Program-made: the position numbers and the translations under genes
Assembly: GCA_937902305.1 (NCBI GenBank)
Contig: CALDHV010000066.1
Location: 1-23,724, forward strand
Direction of reading: 5' to 3'
Length of the DNA stretch: 23,724 nucleotides
Source: an uncultured Clostridia bacterium
GTDB taxonomy: Bacteria; Bacillota; Clostridia; Oscillospirales; Acutalibacteraceae
Notes under the pieces: generated by a model
The model's input: the letters and a program-made list of their open reading frames with translations, nothing else
Told to the model about the DNA's origin: nothing
Databases searched by the model: none
In this document: positions 21,706 to 23,724 of the stretch, piece by piece
Layout of the letters: each line of letters begins with the position of its first letter
Position numbering within the stretch: position 1 is the first letter of the stretch

Positions 21706-22341
21706 ATGAAAAAAGCCGTACGGATTATTCCTCTGATTGTATTGCCCGTTCTCTCAGTCTGCTGTGATCACTCTGAAGAGACATACCATTATCAAGGGGA
21801 GAGTTTCCGTTATTCCCGCACATTCAATGATTTGAATCAAAAGCATATGGAAGCCGCCGAAGCGTTCGGCCTTTCAGAAGCACCCCAGACACGGGATGAC
21901 ATCCGCACTTCCAAATTAAGGGAAATCTCCACGTGCAAGTTATATACGGTGGAGACTCTTACCTATTCTGTTCCGTATCTTACTCCGGCGGCCAAAAAAG
22001 AACTTGAGGCAATCTGCATGGAATTCCAAAGAAAACTCAAGGCTGCCGGCCTGCCTCCTTACCGTCCTATCGTAACCTCCGTACTGCGTACAAGGGAGGA
22101 TGTAAGCAACCTGAGGAAAGTCAACATAAACTCCAGCGAGAACTCATCCCACTGTTACGGGACCACCTTCGACCTTGCCTGCGTACGGTTTGACAAGGTT
22201 CACCGAAAAGACGCAAAAATCCCGGCCTCTGATCTTAAAACTGCTCTTGCCGAAGTGCTCAAGTCAGAAAAGGAGGCCGGGAGGATTTATGTCAAATATG
22301 AGGTCAAACAGAACTGTTTTCACATTAGCTGTAGAAAATAG
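21706..22341 (+). CDS. DUF5715-like putative lipoprotein
   Basis: A 211-residue protein similar, by my recollection, to the DUF5715 family found in Bacteroidetes; no function is known to me. The N-terminus MKKAVRIIPLIVLPVLSVC is a short lipoprotein-type signal with a weak lipobox (LSVC), so it is probably exported and lipidated. The C-terminal half (PIVTSVLRTREDV, NSSHCYGTTFDLAC and FHISCRK) recalls the M15/VanY D,D-carboxypeptidase layout, with a His and Asp in S-H-C-Y-G-T-T-F-D and a final His. I start at ATG 21706, which begins the signal peptide; TTG 21691 is less likely. The stop lies within an inverted repeat. It could act on cell-wall peptides, but this is inference. Confidence 0.82.
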   Translation: MKKAVRIIPLIVLPVLSVCCDHSEETYHYQGESFRYSRTFNDLNQKHMEAAEAFGLSEAPQTRDDIRTSKLREISTCKLYTVETLTYSVPYLTPAAKKELEAICMEFQRKLKAAGLPPYRPIVTSVLRTREDVSNLRKVNINSSENSSHCYGTTFDLACVRFDKVHRKDAKIPASDLKTALAEVLKSEKEAGRIYVKYEVKQNCFHISCRK

Positions 22342-22351
22342 TTCTGTTTGA
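22304..22351. terminator. Long hairpin over the end of the lipoprotein gene
   Basis: Arms at 22304-22321 and 22334-22351 pair over 18 positions with one G-T pair, around a 12-base loop. It covers the stop codon and separates the plus-strand operon from the minus-strand pseudogene. No strong T-run is present, but the position between convergent genes fits a bidirectional terminator. Confidence 0.6.
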
Positions 22352-22358
22352 AGAAAGG

Positions 22359-22965
22359 CTAGAACACGAACATAGCTGACAGGGATATATCTGAAAGGCC
22401 TACGAATGCCCTGCCGTCTCCAACTTTCGGTTTGTCGTATCCTGCCCACACACCTGCACCAAGATCGATATTGAACCACCTGTTGACAAGGATTGAATAA
22501 CCCGTAGCCAAACCTCCGCCGTACGCATCTCCATTTTCGTATGACATATTCTTTGTGAGGTGCGACCTTGAATAACCTTCCATGGCTTGTTCCTGATCTG
22601 ATACGCAGCACCGAAGGAAAGGTCAGTGATTATGGAATGATTTTGAAGCACGTGTCCATACTTGCGTCCTGCCATATGATAACCACGGTAATCCACGTTG
22701 AGCGACAGTTGCGCCGTTACGTGCAAGTTTGCAGAAACGCCAAGTCCAGCCATAAAATCCCTGCGGAATGTCTTTTTACGCGTCTCACTCTCCGACAGCC
22801 CGAACGCAAACGACGCATACGGAACAAGCTGGAAGAAGCGGTCTCTCTCTTGTACGGAGCGAAAGTGTTGAAAATATTCCAGAGCAGGTCTCCATGGAAA
22901 TTGTTCATATAGAAGGAATACAGGTTGCAGGAGGCATCTCCGAACGTGGCGGGAGAGACTGACAA
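22359..22965 (-). pseudogene. Frameshifted DUF3575-like outer-membrane barrel protein
   Basis: Three minus-strand frames add up to one protein. From the 5' end: frame 1 (to about 22,848) reads ASCNLYSFYMNNFHGDLLWN and on to FNTFAPYKRE; frame 2 continues RDRFFQLVPYASFAFGLSES, MAGLGVSANLHVTAQLSLNV and YQIRNKPWK (to about 22,585); frame 3 continues GGGLATGYSILVNRWFNIDL to SLSAMFVF and a stop at 22359. The alternating hydrophobic strands, GYSILVNRWFN and a terminal Phe suggest a Bacteroidetes beta-barrel like DUF3575 proteins. Two frameshifts are needed, the first at a GAGAGAGA tract near 22,848. No good start codon is seen. It is either a decayed gene or there are local sequencing errors. Confidence 0.65.
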
Positions 22966-23019
22966 ATTTTTATAGATATCCAGTCTCTTTTTAAACGAAT
23001 TCGCGAAGATAATCCATGT

Positions 23020-23203
23020 GTGTCCGGTAAAAATATGATTCGCGTAAACTAACTATTAAAAAGCCTATTTCAATAGTCTAGATTAATGGTTATGTTTGAT
23101 TATCAGGCATTTGGCCAATTCAAATCGGTTGAATTTAAAATTCACTGTAAAGAGTTGAAAACCAATTGATTATATGGCAATTTTTTGAAATTTTACCGGA
23201 CAC
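23020..23203. mobile_element. AT-rich segment bounded by 13-bp inverted repeats
   Basis: GTGTCCGGTAAAA at 23020-23032 and its reverse complement at 23191-23203 bound a 184-base AT-rich segment with no coding capacity. The ends resemble insertion-sequence termini, so it may be a MITE or an IS remnant. I see no target-site duplication. The stretch between 22966 and 23224 holds no gene that I can support. The right end lies 21 bases from the truncated C-terminus of the nucleotidase fragment, which may have been cut by the same event. Confidence 0.45.
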
Positions 23204-23224
23204 TAATGACCTTTATCATAAATT

Positions 23225-23566
23225 CTACCTCCACGTCGTTATTCTAGAGGACAACTTTGTCCGGCATCTTACTGTTAAAAATTCTCCGAACAGCAATGCA
23301 TCAAAATTTTTCGTCACCCAGGTGATTTTGTCGCCCCATGCGGAAGGATTCTTCCAGGGCGCTGTGGTCAATATCCAGCAGTCATATTTCCCGGCAAGGG
23401 CTCTTACTGCATCAATTGCTCCCGGCATGGGATCCATTTTCGAGAACACCCCGGGGATATCATCATAATGCCCCTCATATTCGGCCACAATGGAGCTGTC
23501 AACCCTGGACACTCCGGACAAGAAATCCACCAGAGTTCCGTCCATATCAAAGATTGCAAGATCAAC
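23225..23566 (-). pseudogene. Truncated 5'-nucleotidase (NT5C-type HAD) fragment
   Basis: The minus-strand frame reads VDLAIFDMDGTLVDFLSG at about 23,566-23,513, then EYEGHYDDIPGVFSKMDPMP, DCWILTTAPWKNPSAWGDK and WVTKNFDALLFG. These are HAD motif I (DMDGT) and the TTAPWKNPSAW block typical of cytosolic 5'(3')-deoxyribonucleotidase-like proteins. The C-terminal part, with the expected LIDDR aspartates, is missing: the frame drifts into unrelated residues and stops at 23225, next to the inverted-repeat segment. No start codon exists in frame upstream of ATG 23545, which is already inside the motif. The gene is truncated and probably inactive. Confidence 0.7.
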
Positions 23567-23700
23567 TTCTTTGCTTCTTGCTTCGCCTCTTGAAGTTTTA
23601 TCTGTTCTTTGTAGTACCTTACTTTCCGGTTCTTACTGTAAATCACCTCGGCACACTCATTGCTGCAGTAAATCTGCTTTTTTATCTTTGTTTCAAATGT
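23566..23700 (-). pseudogene. Short zinc-ribbon-like coding fragment abutting the nucleotidase
   Basis: On the minus strand a frame runs from about 23,700 to 23,566 with YCSNECAEV and a basic, Lys/Gln-rich helix (KVRYYKEQIKLQEAKQEAKK). The Cys pair in CSNEC, with nearby basic residues, recalls small zinc-ribbon proteins, but only one pair is visible. At 23,566 coding sense passes to the nucleotidase frame by one base. An ATG lies just upstream but is out of frame. It could be the frameshifted N-terminus of the same gene or a separate overlapping one; the window ends too soon to tell. Confidence 0.4.
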
Positions 23701-23724
23701 TCATTTATTATGTCTAATGCCTTA

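Overview
The window reads as two different genomes joined inside one gene. Bases 1 to about 10,340 look like a G+C-rich, spore-forming clostridium (Oscillospirales-like). The evidence is a spoIIR gene, strong AGGAGG-type ribosome binding sites, near-consensus sigma-A promoters with 17-bp spacers, and a housekeeping cluster in Bacillus/Clostridium order. Bases from about 10,370 to the end look like a Bacteroidales genome. There, genes lack Shine-Dalgarno sequences, AGA/AGG and ATA codons become common, G+C is lower, and the flanking genes (DUF5715-like lipoprotein, DUF3575-like barrel) are typical of Bacteroidetes. The switch falls within purC (10037-10723) with the frame kept. It is either an assembly chimera across a conserved stretch of purC or a real recombination; sequence alone cannot decide.

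Layout, clostridial side: a 57-bp tandem repeat leading in frame into spoIIR; a membrane-anchored unknown protein (-); a minus-strand cluster holB-ricT-(4Fe-4S ferredoxin)-trmN6-rsmI, with a clear promoter before holB; an intergenic region with dispersed repeats; a YgiQ-type radical SAM gene (+) with its own promoter; an unknown polytopic membrane protein (-) divergent from an AraC-family regulator (+); then a sigma-A promoter, a ZTP (pfl) riboswitch with an overlapping intrinsic terminator, purE, and the start of purC.

Layout, Bacteroidales side: the end of purC, then purE-purL-purC2-purF-purM-purN-(repeat/hairpin block)-purH-purD. The genes are tightly packed or overlap by 4 bases. Together they cover most of the route from PRPP to IMP; PurB and PurK are not here. 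PurL and PurF resemble Firmicutes forms. Two enzymes are odd: PurF has lost its catalytic N-terminal cysteine and other glutaminase residues while keeping its PRPP loop and Fe-S cysteines, and PurC2 has a shortened ATP-binding loop at its N-terminus. After purD come a DUF5715-like lipoprotein gene and about 1.4 kb of decaying sequence: a frameshifted beta-barrel gene, an inverted-repeat-bounded AT-rich segment, and a truncated, frameshifted 5'-nucleotidase gene.
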